The notes under the pieces were generated by a model. The model was not told the DNA's origin. It saw only the letters and a list, made by a program, of their open reading frames with translations, and made no database searches. 64,000 nucleotides of DNA from Micromonospora lupini. Lineage in GTDB: Bacteria > Actinomycetota > Actinomycetes > Mycobacteriales > Micromonosporaceae. The translations under genes were made by a program, and so were the position numbers. The stretch lies in NCBI RefSeq assembly GCF_026342015.1, contig NZ_JAPENL010000002.1, forward strand, positions 2,485,001 through 2,549,000, given 5' to 3'. Positions 18,871 through 26,835 of the stretch are shown here, in pieces. The stretch's first letter is position 1, and every line of letters begins with the position of its first letter.

Positions 18871-19671
18871 TCAGGGCAGTGTGAAGGGCAGCGTTATTCC
18901 GTCCAAAGCCCGGCCGCACGCACAGTCCTGCTCGACGGGCAGCGCGGCCACCGCGTCCAGCAGCACGTCGCGCAGGCGCTCGGTGTTGGCCGCGAAGACC
19001 CGGAACACCTCGTCCTGGGTCACCGACTCGCCGGCCTGCACCCCCGCGTCCAGGTCCGTGATCAACGCGATCGACGAGTAGCAGAGCGCCATCTCCCGGG
19101 CGAGCACCGCCTCCGGGTGGCCGGTCATGTTCACGACAGTTCCGCCGATCGACGCGAACCAGCGCGATTCCGCACGGGTGGAGAACCGCGGGCCCTCGAC
19201 CACCACCACCGTCCCGCCGTCCACCGCCGCGACGTCCCGGGAGGCCGCCGCGGCGAGCAGGGCCCGCCGGCCCCGCGGGCAGTACGGGTCGGCGAACGGC
19301 ACGTGCACCGCGCCCTCGTCGTAGTAGGTCTGCGTCCGCCCGCTGGTGCGGTCGACGAGCTGATCCGGCACCACGAACGTGCCCGGCCCCAGCTCCGGGC
19401 GCAGCCCACCGACCGCACACGGGGCCAGCACCTGGCGTACGCCGAGGGACCGCAGTGCCCACATGTTGGCCCGGTACGGGATCCGGTGCGGCGGGTACCG
19501 ATGGTCGGAACCGTGCCGGGGCAGGAACGCGACACGCCGTCCGGCCACCTCCGCGATGGTCACCGCGTCCGACGGTGGACCGTAAGGGGTGCCCAGCTCA
19601 TGAGGGGTGCCATCGAGGAGGGCGTACAGGCCCGACCCGCCGATCACCGCGAGGTCCGCAGTCGGTGTCAT
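18871..19671 (-). CDS. mtnP: S-methyl-5'-thioadenosine phosphorylase
   Basis: The enzyme splits methylthioadenosine with phosphate to adenine and methylthioribose-1-phosphate, recycling a by-product of polyamine and other SAM-dependent pathways. The 266-residue protein shows the PNP/MTAP family signatures. These are LAVIGGSGLYALLD, the phosphate-binding FLPRHGSDHRYPPHRIPYRANMWAL and GPRFSTRAESRWF, followed by the NMTGHPEAVLAREMALCYSSIALITDLDAG substrate segment. GGAGGG lies 6 nt upstream of the ATG at 19669-19671. It is probably MTAP rather than a purine nucleoside phosphorylase, but the specificity is inferred. Confidence 0.9.
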   Translation of the reverse strand: MTPTADLAVIGGSGLYALLDGTPHELGTPYGPPSDAVTIAEVAGRRVAFLPRHGSDHRYPPHRIPYRANMWALRSLGVRQVLAPCAVGGLRPELGPGTFVVPDQLVDRTSGRTQTYYDEGAVHVPFADPYCPRGRRALLAAAASRDVAAVDGGTVVVVEGPRFSTRAESRWFASIGGTVVNMTGHPEAVLAREMALCYSSIALITDLDAGVQAGESVTQDEVFRVFAANTERLRDVLLDAVAALPVEQDCACGRALDGITLPFTLP

Positions 19672-19844
19672 GGAGCCCTCCGTCGCAACTGTCCGATCAC
19701 CCGCCGGTCAGACCTTAGCCAGCGCCGGGGACGCAGGCTATGGTGCCAGGCATGGCGTTGACAGCGCGGCTGATCCCGATGCACCGTTCGGATCGGGCGT
19801 TTGACGGATCCCCGGTGCGGGCTCACGGTTGACGGGTAGGTGGG

Positions 19845-20435
19845 ATGCAGGGAGAGGGCCAGGCGATCGGCGGACGAGCGATGGAGTCGATGACCGGGCG
19901 GCTGCTGGTCGCGACTCCGGCGCTCAAGGACCCGAACTTCGACCGTACGGTGGTGCTGCTTGTCGCCCACGAGCCGGGTGGCGCGCTCGGCGTGGTCCTG
20001 AACCGCGCGACCGAGGTGCCTGTCGCCGAGGTGCTCGGTGACTGGAGTGACCTGGCCCGCCACCCGGCGGTGCTCTTCGAGGGCGGCCCGGTGCAGCCCG
20101 ACTCGGCGATCTGCCTGGCGCGGATGCGGCAACCGATGCGCCGTTTCAAGGGCTTCCACCAGGTCTCCGGCGCGGTAGGCACGATCGACCTCTCCGTCGA
20201 CCCGGAGAAGCTGCGGGAGAGCGTCGGCGGGATCCGGGTCTTCGCCGGCTACTCCGGCTGGGGTAGCGGGCAGTTGGAGCAGGAGATCGCCGACGGTTCC
20301 TGGTTCCTGCTGGACGCCCTGCCCGGCGACGCCTTCGTCGACCGCCCGGACGACCTGTGGCCGATGGTGCTGCGCCGGCAGGGCGGCATGATGGCCGCCG
20401 TCGCCCACTTCCCGCCGGACGTGGCCCTCAACTGA
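19845..20435 (+). CDS. YqgE/AlgH family protein
   Basis: This conserved family (DUF179) has no settled biochemical role. The 196 residues show the hallmark MTGRLLVATPALKDPNFDRTVVLLVAHEPGGALGVVLNR opening. FEGGPVQPDSAICLARM and a YSGWGSGQLEQEIADGSWF segment follow. The core starts at about residue 16. The start is uncertain: the ATG at 19845 has GGTAGGTGG just upstream, while ATG codons at 19881 and 19890 are nearer the family's usual N-terminus. Confidence 0.9.
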   Translation: MQGEGQAIGGRAMESMTGRLLVATPALKDPNFDRTVVLLVAHEPGGALGVVLNRATEVPVAEVLGDWSDLARHPAVLFEGGPVQPDSAICLARMRQPMRRFKGFHQVSGAVGTIDLSVDPEKLRESVGGIRVFAGYSGWGSGQLEQEIADGSWFLLDALPGDAFVDRPDDLWPMVLRRQGGMMAAVAHFPPDVALN

Positions 20436-20461
20436 CCCGGCTGGGCGGTGACCCCCGCGAG

Positions 20462-20490
20462 ATGACCATGCCGGCCGGTCTGTGTATAGT
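20462..20490 (+). promoter_or_regulatory. Promoter of tRNA-Ala
   Basis: ATGACC at 20462-20467 and TATAGT at 20485-20490 have a 17-nt spacer. The -10 lies 34 nt upstream of the tRNA. Confidence 0.5.
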
Positions 20491-20523
20491 TTCCCAGTGC
20501 CCGGGCGACCGGGACGACAGCAA

Positions 20524-20596
20524 GGGGCCGTGGCGCAGCTGGTAGCGCACCACACTGGCAGTGTGGGGGTCAGGGGTTCGAGTCCCCTCGGCTCCA
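20524..20596 (+). tRNA. tRNA-Ala (anticodon GGC)
   Basis: The cloverleaf reads acceptor GGGGCCG/CGGCTCC, D-arm GCGC-AGCTGGTA-GCGC, anticodon stem CCACA/TGTGG with loop CTGGCAG (GGC at 34-36), and T-arm AGGGG-TTCGAGT-CCCCT. It has a discriminator A. CCA is not encoded in full (ACCT follows). It reads the GCC alanine codon. Confidence 0.95.
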
Positions 20597-20604
20597 CCTT
20601 GCGA

Positions 20605-20648
20605 CGAACGCCCTGGCCGGGATCATCCGGCCAGGGCGTTCGCCTTTT
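20605..20648 (+). terminator. Rho-independent terminator after tRNA-Ala
   Basis: Perfect 16-bp arms at 20605-20620 and 20627-20642 with a 6-nt loop are followed by CCTTTT. It may also terminate the convergent gene that ends at 20657. Confidence 0.9.
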
Positions 20649-20656
20649 CGTCGCCC

Positions 20657-21952
20657 CTACTGGCCGAAGCGCACCCGGATGTCGGACGGGTAGGAGGTCT
20701 TCTGCCAGATCACCGCGAAGCGGCCCGTCGGGCTGGACGCGGGCTGCGCGTAGCGCCCGTCCGGGGAGAGGATCTCGGCCGCCCCGAACGCGCCGTCCGG
20801 CCCGATCGTCCTGGCCTGTACCCGGGTGGTCGAGAAGTCCGGGCTGGGATTGTTCCACGTGACCAGACCGTCGCCGTCGTCGTCGAGGGTGACCTTCGGC
20901 CAGTCGCCGACGCCGAGCCTGGTGACAGTGCCGAGGGTGCCGGCGCTGGAGAGCGTACGACCGAACACCTGGGTGCCCTCCGGGGTCCAGCGGCCCCAGG
21001 TCAGCACCGCGTCGCCGTCGAGGTCACCGGCGAGTTCGTCGAACAGGGTCAGCTCGTGGGCGGCCGGCGACACGGCGATGACGCTGCCCAGCGTGTCGGT
21101 GTGGCTGTACTGCCGCACCCGCAGGCGAGACGGTGCCCCCGCCTTCGACCACCGGTAGCTGATCACCGCGTCCCCGTCCCGGTCGAGGGCGACCGACGCG
21201 CCGCCGTACCTGACGTCGGTGGCGGCCCCGGCGATGGTGCGCAGGGGCGAGACCTGGTCCGGGCGGACCCGCCGCGCGACGACCCGCTGGTAGTCCTCCG
21301 ACCAGACGACGAGGGCGGTTCCGTTGCGGTCGACCGCCAGGACGGGATCCTCGCCGACGCCGAGGGTCAGCTCCGGGCCGAGCGAGCTGTCCGCGCCGAA
21401 GTAGCGGGCCTTGGTGGTGAACCTGTCGTCGCGGATCTCCGTCCAGGTGACAAGCGCCTGACCCGTGGGGTCCACCGCGACAGCCGGACTGATCCCGGTC
21501 CAGGTGGCGATCGTCTGGAGCGGGCCCAGCTCGCCCGTGGCGGACACCCGGCGGCCCACCACGAGGCTGTCCTGCCTCCAGACGACTGCGGAGTCGCCGT
21601 CGTCGTCGGAGGCGACCTTGGGCCAGGACGCCGAGGCGCCGAGCGGTGAGAGGGTCTGGATCGGGCCCCACACGCCGTCGGCGGAGACCGTCTGCGTCTT
21701 GACCTGGTCGTAGCAGCCGCTCGCGCTGCTGTCGCAACCTGCCCAGGCGAGCAGCGAGTCACCGTCGCGGTCGACCGCGACGAAGGGTTGGTCCTGCCCG
21801 CTCCAGCCGGCCTCGGAGACCACCTGCTCGGGCGTCCACGTGGCGGCCCGGGCGGGCGTCGGAACGGTGGCCAGCACCGCCAACGCGCCGATCGTGCCGG
21901 CCACGAACCTCCGCGTACGCCGTCCCACCGCTGACCTGTCTTCTCCGCGCAC
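20657..21952 (-). CDS. Secreted repeat protein with predicted beta-propeller fold
   Basis: The 431-residue protein starts with basic residues, a hydrophobic core (FVAGTIGALAVLATVPTPARA) and a probable signal peptidase site after ARA near residue 36. The mature region has about seven repeats with a pattern like AVDRDGDSLLAWAG, ASDDDGDSAVVWRQ, AVDPTGQALVTWTE and ALDRDGDAVISYRW. Each pairs an Asp-rich turn with a V-W strand. This suggests a beta-propeller with calcium-binding turns, similar in outline to FG-GAP or VCBS repeats. No catalytic residues are recognised. The GTG at 21950-21952 was used; AGGGGGCGG lies upstream. Confidence 0.65.
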   Translation of the reverse strand: MRGEDRSAVGRRTRRFVAGTIGALAVLATVPTPARAATWTPEQVVSEAGWSGQDQPFVAVDRDGDSLLAWAGCDSSASGCYDQVKTQTVSADGVWGPIQTLSPLGASASWPKVASDDDGDSAVVWRQDSLVVGRRVSATGELGPLQTIATWTGISPAVAVDPTGQALVTWTEIRDDRFTTKARYFGADSSLGPELTLGVGEDPVLAVDRNGTALVVWSEDYQRVVARRVRPDQVSPLRTIAGAATDVRYGGASVALDRDGDAVISYRWSKAGAPSRLRVRQYSHTDTLGSVIAVSPAAHELTLFDELAGDLDGDAVLTWGRWTPEGTQVFGRTLSSAGTLGTVTRLGVGDWPKVTLDDDGDGLVTWNNPSPDFSTTRVQARTIGPDGAFGAAEILSPDGRYAQPASSPTGRFAVIWQKTSYPSDIRVRFGQ

Positions 21953-22060
21953 CGCCGCCCCCTGGATCGATGAACATGCTCAGTCCAGGGCATGATGCCA
22001 TCGACCAGGCCGCACCGCTCGCCGGTCAGGCCGAGGAAACAGCGCAACCTTGCCACGCGA

Positions 22061-22096
22061 AAACGCCCCGACCGGATCACTCCGATCGGGGCGTTT
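22061..22096 (-). terminator. Terminator after rpmJ
   Basis: Arms at 22061-22076 and 22081-22096 match at 15 of 16 positions with a 4-nt loop. On the minus strand the stem ends in CGTTTT, giving a U-run. Confidence 0.8.
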
Positions 22097-22122
22097 GTCA
22101 AGTTATGTCCGGGAGGGGCTGA

Positions 22123-22245
22123 TCAGCCCTGGCGGCTCTTCCACTGCGGGTTCGCGCGGTTCACCACGACCACCCGGCCACGACGGCGGACCACCACCGA
22201 ACCCGGCTTCTGCTTCAGCGCACGCAACGAGCTACGTACCTTCAT
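22123..22245 (-). CDS. rpmJ: Ribosomal protein bL36, cysteine-free (type B)
   Basis: A 40-residue ORF begins MKVRSSLRALKQKPGSVVVR, continues RRRGRVVVVNRANPQWKSRQG and ends at TGA 22123-22125. It is the type B (YkgO-like) L36 of the large ribosomal subunit, recognised by MKVRxSLRxLKxxPG and the NPxxKxRQG end. It lacks the zinc-binding Cys residues of the usual L36, so it does not need zinc. In several bacteria such paralogs are induced under zinc limitation by Zur, but I see no obvious Zur box upstream here. GAGGAGG lies 6 nt before the ATG. A terminator follows. Confidence 0.93.
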   Translation of the reverse strand: MKVRSSLRALKQKPGSVVVRRRGRVVVVNRANPQWKSRQG

Positions 22246-22380
22246 GTCTGCCTCCTCGGTATCAGCGGTTCCGAGTATCGAAACGCCGTACCGACCCCGG
22301 GGATTCCCGCGGCAAGGGGCCGCGGCGGTCGCGCGGATCGGGCGACGCTTGCGGGCGGGAGCGCCGGCCCGTCGCGGGAG

Positions 22381-23610
22381 TCATCCGACGGGGGTCGCAC
22401 CCGCCGCAGGGGCTCGTGACGGGATCGTCGGTAGACGGACCGTGAAGGTCGCCCCGGCGCCAGGCCGGCTGTCGGTGGAGATCGTCCCTCCGTGGCTGGT
22501 CACCACCTCGCGCAGAAGAGCCAGGCCCAGACCGAAGCGCCGTTCCTTGGCCCCGGCGCCACGATGGAAACGGTCGAAGAGGTGTGCCGCGTCGGCCGGG
22601 TCGAAGCCGGCTCCGCTGTCCGTGACCACCAGGTCCGCGCCACGGCGGGAGGTACGCAGGGCGACGTCGATACGGCCGCCGGTCGGAGTGTGGGTGAGGG
22701 CGTTGGCGAGCAGTTCGCCGACCATGCGGCGCAGGGCCGAGGCGATGCCGGGGACGAGGACCGGAGTGTCCGGGACGGTCAGGTGTAGCTGGACGCCCTG
22801 CTCCGCGGCGCGGTCGGCCTCACAGTCGACGGCCTGGGCGGCGAGGAGGGCCAGGTTGACGGGCTCGGAGGGGTGCCGGTCGGCCGGGGTGGCGGCGAGG
22901 CGGGCGGAGAGCAGGAGTTCGTCGACGATCTCACCGAGCCGGCGGGTGGTCTCGATCAGGCGGTCGTAGTCGGCGTGGTCGGCACCGGCGCGGCGGGCCA
23001 GGATCTGGGCGCGGGTGTGGACCTGGGCGATGGGGGTGCGCAACTCGTGGCTGGCGTCGGCGACGAAGCGGCGTTGCCGGGCGAGCGCCTCGGCGAGCGG
23101 CGCCACGGCTCGGCGGCCCACGGTGATGCCAGTGAGCACTGCCGCGGCGAGGCCGACCATCGCGGCGAGGAGGAAGGCGGCGAGCAGGTGACGTCTGTCG
23201 GAGAGCTGGAAACGGGCGTCGAACACCGCTTGCACGACGCCGGTCCCACGGGGCTGGGTACGGACGTAGTAGGTCGTGCCGTTGCGCTCGACCTTGTCGC
23301 TGCGGACCTGATGGTCGAGGGCCACCGCGTCGATGGCGGACCGCAGCGGGAAGCCCGCAGGGGGCGGGTTCCGGCCCGAGTCGATGCGGCCGTCGTCGTA
23401 CAGGATGATCCAGCTGCAGCCCGGCGGCCCGGCGATGGTGCCGTGGACCGCGCCGTAGTTGAGCTCTCGATCGATCTGCTCGTGCTGGTTGCGCAGCAGG
23501 GCGGCATAGGAGATGGCGGCGCCCAGGGCGAGCAGCGCCGTCATGGCGAGTCCGACGAGCAGACTGACCCGGGCCCTGGCCCGGCGCAGGATGGTGTCCT
23601 CGAAGCTCAC
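22381..23610 (-). CDS. Sensor histidine kinase (OmpR-type system)
   Basis: The 409-residue kinase has a membrane helix at about 17-37 and an extracytoplasmic sensor region of about 100 residues. A second helix follows near 148-167 (LAAFLLAAMVGLAAAVLTGI). The H-box is RFVADASHELRTPIAQVHTRAQ, the N-box is ELLANALTHTPTGGRIDVAL, and the G-boxes are DSGAGFDP and GLGLALLREVV. The GTG start overlaps the TGA of the upstream response-regulator gene by 4 nt, so the pair is translationally coupled. The signal is unknown. The pair lies directly downstream of the antiporter gene of the lyase/P450 operon on the same strand. Confidence 0.93.
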   Translation of the reverse strand: MSFEDTILRRARARVSLLVGLAMTALLALGAAISYAALLRNQHEQIDRELNYGAVHGTIAGPPGCSWIILYDDGRIDSGRNPPPAGFPLRSAIDAVALDHQVRSDKVERNGTTYYVRTQPRGTGVVQAVFDARFQLSDRRHLLAAFLLAAMVGLAAAVLTGITVGRRAVAPLAEALARQRRFVADASHELRTPIAQVHTRAQILARRAGADHADYDRLIETTRRLGEIVDELLLSARLAATPADRHPSEPVNLALLAAQAVDCEADRAAEQGVQLHLTVPDTPVLVPGIASALRRMVGELLANALTHTPTGGRIDVALRTSRRGADLVVTDSGAGFDPADAAHLFDRFHRGAGAKERRFGLGLALLREVVTSHGGTISTDSRPGAGATFTVRLPTIPSRAPAAGATPVG

Positions 23611-24263
23611 AGGGTGCCCAGCCGGTAGCCGAGGCCGTGCACGGTCCTGATCACTGAGCGGCCGAGCTTGCGGCGCAGGTAGTAGACGTACGTGTCGACA
23701 AGGGACGCCGCGGCCGCCTCGTCGAAGACCCGGCTGCGTAGCTCGGAGCGGGAGTGGACTGTGTGCGGCCGGGCCGCGAGGACCCGCAGCAGCTCGAACT
23801 CGCGCGCGGACAGGGCGATCCGGGTGCCGTCGGGGAGGACGGCGTCGCGTACGGAGAGGTCGAGCTGGCCCGACCCGAGCCGCAGCACCTCGGTGGACTC
23901 GCTGGTCCGGCGGCAGAGGGCTCGGATGCGGGCGCTCAACTCGTCCAGGTCGAAGGGCTTCGTCAGGTAGTCGTCGGCGCCCGCGTCGAGGCCGGCGATC
24001 CGGTCCTCGACGGTGCCGAGCGCGGTCAGCAGCAGTGCCCGGGCGGCCACCGCACGGGAACGCAGCCGGACGACCAGGTCCAGCCCGTCGAGGGCGGGTA
24101 GGCGCCTGTCGATCACCATCACGTCGTACGGCCGGGTGAGCCCCAGGTGCAGGCCGCGCTGGCCGTCGGGGGCCTGGTCGACGACGTATCCCTCGCCGGT
24201 GAGCGTCTCGGCCACCATCCCGCGCAGCTCCGAGTCGTCCTCGACGAGCAGGAGTCGAGTCAT
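23607..24263 (-). CDS. Response regulator, OmpR/PhoB type
   Basis: The 218-residue regulator has a receiver domain (LLLVEDDSELRGMVAETLT, phospho-acceptor Asp in YDVMVIDRRLPALDGLDL, conserved Lys in DYLTKPFDLDELSARI). A C-terminal winged helix follows (LSAREFELLRVLAARPHTVHSRSELRSRV, then VDTYVYYLRRKLGRSVIRTVHGLGYRL). Note that the receiver reads IDRRLP where most have xDxxLP, so the acceptor Asp is intact. The ATG at 24261-24263 follows an AT-rich gap holding a GATGGTTA/TAACCATC palindrome that may be its own operator. The gene precedes and overlaps its kinase. Confidence 0.93.
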   Translation of the reverse strand: MTRLLLVEDDSELRGMVAETLTGEGYVVDQAPDGQRGLHLGLTRPYDVMVIDRRLPALDGLDLVVRLRSRAVAARALLLTALGTVEDRIAGLDAGADDYLTKPFDLDELSARIRALCRRTSESTEVLRLGSGQLDLSVRDAVLPDGTRIALSAREFELLRVLAARPHTVHSRSELRSRVFDEAAAASLVDTYVYYLRRKLGRSVIRTVHGLGYRLGTL

Positions 24264-24268
24264 ACCGT

Positions 24269-24290
24269 GATGGTTACATAGATAACCATC
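24269..24290. promoter_or_regulatory. Palindromic operator upstream of the response regulator
   Basis: GATGGTTA and TAACCATC (8-bp perfect arms, 6-nt spacer) lie 6 nt upstream of the response-regulator start in an unusually AT-rich 62-bp gap after the antiporter gene. A binding site of the regulator itself is an inference. Confidence 0.5.
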
Positions 24291-24325
24291 GCCGTCTGTA
24301 GAAGTTGTCTCCGCAAACAATAATT

Positions 24326-25585
24326 TTATGGGGTTCCGGCGGGCACGAGCGACCGTGCAGGAGCGGGAACGCGTGCCTCGCGTCGCTCGATCCAGGTGAG
24401 CAGCGGCGTCGTCATGAGTGTCGTGACGAGCGCGACCACCACCAGCACCGTGAAGAGCGACGGGTTCACGATGCCCGCCTCCAGTCCCACGTTCAGGGCG
24501 ATCAGCTGCATCAGGCCCCGGGCGTTCATGAGGGCGCCGACGCGCAGCGCGACCCTGTTCGGCTCGCCGCGCATCCGGGCCGCGGCCCAGCAGGCGCCGA
24601 ACTTGCCGGCGATCGCCACTGCCACGCACGCGGCGGCGAAGCCGAGCACGGCCAGGTTGCCCAGCAGCGCGAACTCGGTGCGCAGCCCGGAGTACGTGAA
24701 GAACAGCGGCAGGAACACCGTCGCGGCGATCGGTGTCAGCGTGTCGACCACCTTGTCGGTCTGCGCGGAGCGTGGCATCACCACGCCGATCGCGAAGGCG
24801 CCGAAGACCGCGTAGAGCCCGATCTCGTCGGTGTACCAGGCGACCAGGAAGAGCAGCGCCACAGTGCCGAGCAGCCGCGCGCGATCGCCCTTGAGCCTGA
24901 TGACGTAGCCGGTCACCCGCCGCCCACCCAGCCACAGCGCCACCCCGAACAGCAGCGCGCCACCCGCGCAGACCACTGCCGGGCCGACGGAGCCCGAGGC
25001 GAACGCCAGCACCGCCGCCAGCATGATCCACGCGACCATGTCGTCGATCGCGCCGCTGGCCAGGGCGAGCAACCCGTGGCGGGTGCCGGTCTGGCCGCGC
25101 TCGGTGATGATCCGGGCGAGCATCGGGAAGGCCGTGATCGCCAGCGCCACGCCGACGAACGCCGCGGACACACCGAGCGACACACCGTCCGTGCGGATCG
25201 GGACGAAGCCCGCCGTGCCGAGGACCAGCAGGGTCCCCAGCGCAAGCGGAGCGGTGACACCCGCGAGCGACACCGCGCCCGCCGTGCCCGCGAGCCCGGT
25301 CACCCGGTGGGAGGTGAAGGCGTACCCGGCCTGGAACATGAACAGCACCAGGCCGACCTGGCCGACCACGTACAGGATCGGCAGCAGCGGCGCGGGGAAG
25401 AGCACGGCCTGCGCGCCCGGCCAGAGCAGGCCGAGCAGCGAGGGGCCGAGCAGCACCCCGGCGAGCATCTCGCTCACGACGGGAGGTTGGCCCACCCTGC
25501 CGAGGAGCCAGGCGACCAGCTTGCAGAAGAGCAGAATGACCGCGACCGCGATGAAGAACCGCGGGGCGAGTTCGCTGGGGGTCAC
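24326..25585 (-). CDS. Cation/proton antiporter (CPA2-type)
   Basis: The 419-residue protein has about 12 membrane segments and the CPA2 (KefB/NhaS-like) pattern. It shows PPVVSEMLAGVLLGPSLLG in helix 2, AITAFPMLARIITERG, and ALASGAIDDMVAWIMLAAV with the paired Asp residues of the ion site. GAFAIGVVMPRS and RVGALMNARGLMQLIALNVGLE follow. Such proteins exchange Na+ or K+ for protons. Here it is the last gene of the lyase/P450 operon and overlaps the P450 stop by 4 nt (GTG at 25583-25585). It may help tolerate an acid product or maintain ion balance, but it is not a typical metabolite exporter. Confidence 0.88.
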   Translation of the reverse strand: MTPSELAPRFFIAVAVILLFCKLVAWLLGRVGQPPVVSEMLAGVLLGPSLLGLLWPGAQAVLFPAPLLPILYVVGQVGLVLFMFQAGYAFTSHRVTGLAGTAGAVSLAGVTAPLALGTLLVLGTAGFVPIRTDGVSLGVSAAFVGVALAITAFPMLARIITERGQTGTRHGLLALASGAIDDMVAWIMLAAVLAFASGSVGPAVVCAGGALLFGVALWLGGRRVTGYVIRLKGDRARLLGTVALLFLVAWYTDEIGLYAVFGAFAIGVVMPRSAQTDKVVDTLTPIAATVFLPLFFTYSGLRTEFALLGNLAVLGFAAACVAVAIAGKFGACWAAARMRGEPNRVALRVGALMNARGLMQLIALNVGLEAGIVNPSLFTVLVVVALVTTLMTTPLLTWIERREARVPAPARSLVPAGTP

Positions 25586-26835
25586 GCGCTGGCCTCCTCG
25601 AAGAAACGGGTGCACAACTTCTGTCGTCGGGCGTCGACGACCATCCAGGTACCGCAGACCAACTGCTTGACCGAGCGCCCCACGTCGAAGATTCGGTCGC
25701 GCTGCCGCATGAGGGTGAGCCGGTTGCGGCCGGGACCGGGGAGACCCCGGGGCGTCAGGTACGCCGGACCGCGACTCGGCAGCGAGCGGGTGTGCGCTAC
25801 CGACGAGCTGACCGAGAAGCGCCGCAGCACCTCCCGGGTGGCCGCGCGTAGCTGGACGGGGGCCGAGCCGCGCGCCGGGCAGGCCCGGTTGGCACTCACG
25901 CCGTACGGGATGAAGTGGGCCTGCTGCCTGTGTAACGACAGCCAGCGGTCGGGGTTGAACGCGTCGTCAGCGGCGGGACCGGTGCGCTGATAGGCCCGGT
26001 AGTTGAAGAGGAGCACCGATCCGGTGGGGAGGACGTGATCGCCCACGGTGATGGGTCCGGAGGTGATCCGGTGCGCGATGCCGAAGAGCGGATGCACACG
26101 GAGCGTCTCGTCGATCAGCCGGTCGAGCGACTCGTCCGACGTGTCCGTGACGGACTGCGAGCACAGCAGGATGTGGGCCATGGCCTCCGACATCTGCACC
26201 ACAGCCGTGGTGAAGAACGCGCCGTGCAGGTACCAGGCGGTCTCCAGGGCGGTGAAGGGCGGCGGCAGTACGACCGGGCACGTCCCGGCAGTGATCCGGT
26301 CCAGCAGGTAGCGAGTCAGAGGATCCCGCCGGGACATGTGCCGCAGACTCATCCCCTTCAGGGCGGTCGCCACGTCGTCGGCGTTCGCCACGATGAGATC
26401 GCGGACGTCGCGCGGGCAGGGTGCGTCGAACACCAGCTTGTACGAGATCTCGGCCCAGATCGGCATCATCAGGTCACGTAGCCGCACGTGGCTGATCCGG
26501 CCGGCCGGGAGCGCGTCGAGGATCCGCCGGGTCGCGGCCGTCGCCAGCTCGTCGGTGCGCGGGTGCGGCATGGCGAGCACCTGCCTGGTCGTCCGGGCGA
26601 CAGTCCTGTACCGCTCGCCGGGCTCCAGGTGCTCCTGATGCATCTGCGGGCCGGGCGCGAGCCAGTACCAGAAGAGGTCCGACAGGCCGGCCCCGCGGCT
26701 GCGCCCGTCAGCGGCCGGATCGCTGTAGACCCGAAGGAAGTCCTCCGGCCCCACAAGCGGCCCGGGAACGGGAATTCCCTCGGCCCCGTTGACCCGCTGG
26801 AAGATCCACTCCCGGAGGTCGACCACTGCCTTCAC
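25582..26835 (-). CDS. Atypical cytochrome P450
   Basis: The 417-residue protein is a P450 by its K-helix ExxR (DETLRVHP, Glu243-Arg246), the PxRW-type FNPDRWLS segment and a heme-loop Cys in HFIPYGVSANRACPARGSA (Cys319). Two hallmarks are altered. The heme loop lacks the usual Phe and second Gly of FxxGxRxCxG. The I-helix reads HGAFFTTA, with Phe in place of the acidic residue of the AGx(D/E)T proton-relay motif. An altered oxygen chemistry or a peroxide-using enzyme is possible. No ferredoxin or ferredoxin reductase gene is adjacent. It overlaps the genes on both sides by 4 nt. Confidence 0.85.
   Translation of the reverse strand: MKAVVDLREWIFQRVNGAEGIPVPGPLVGPEDFLRVYSDPAADGRSRGAGLSDLFWYWLAPGPQMHQEHLEPGERYRTVARTTRQVLAMPHPRTDELATAATRRILDALPAGRISHVRLRDLMMPIWAEISYKLVFDAPCPRDVRDLIVANADDVATALKGMSLRHMSRRDPLTRYLLDRITAGTCPVVLPPPFTALETAWYLHGAFFTTAVVQMSEAMAHILLCSQSVTDTSDESLDRLIDETLRVHPLFGIAHRITSGPITVGDHVLPTGSVLLFNYRAYQRTGPAADDAFNPDRWLSLHRQQAHFIPYGVSANRACPARGSAPVQLRAATREVLRRFSVSSSVAHTRSLPSRGPAYLTPRGLPGPGRNRLTLMRQRDRIFDVGRSVKQLVCGTWMVVDARRQKLCTRFFEEASA

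Noticed and set aside
20524..20642. Integrated element at tRNA-Ala
   Set aside because: The tRNA is intact, but I find no integrase gene or direct repeat of its 3' end in the window.
24305..25990. 561-residue plus-strand frame over the antiporter and P450
   Set aside because: Antisense to two overlapping genes with full motifs; low-complexity and no start signal.
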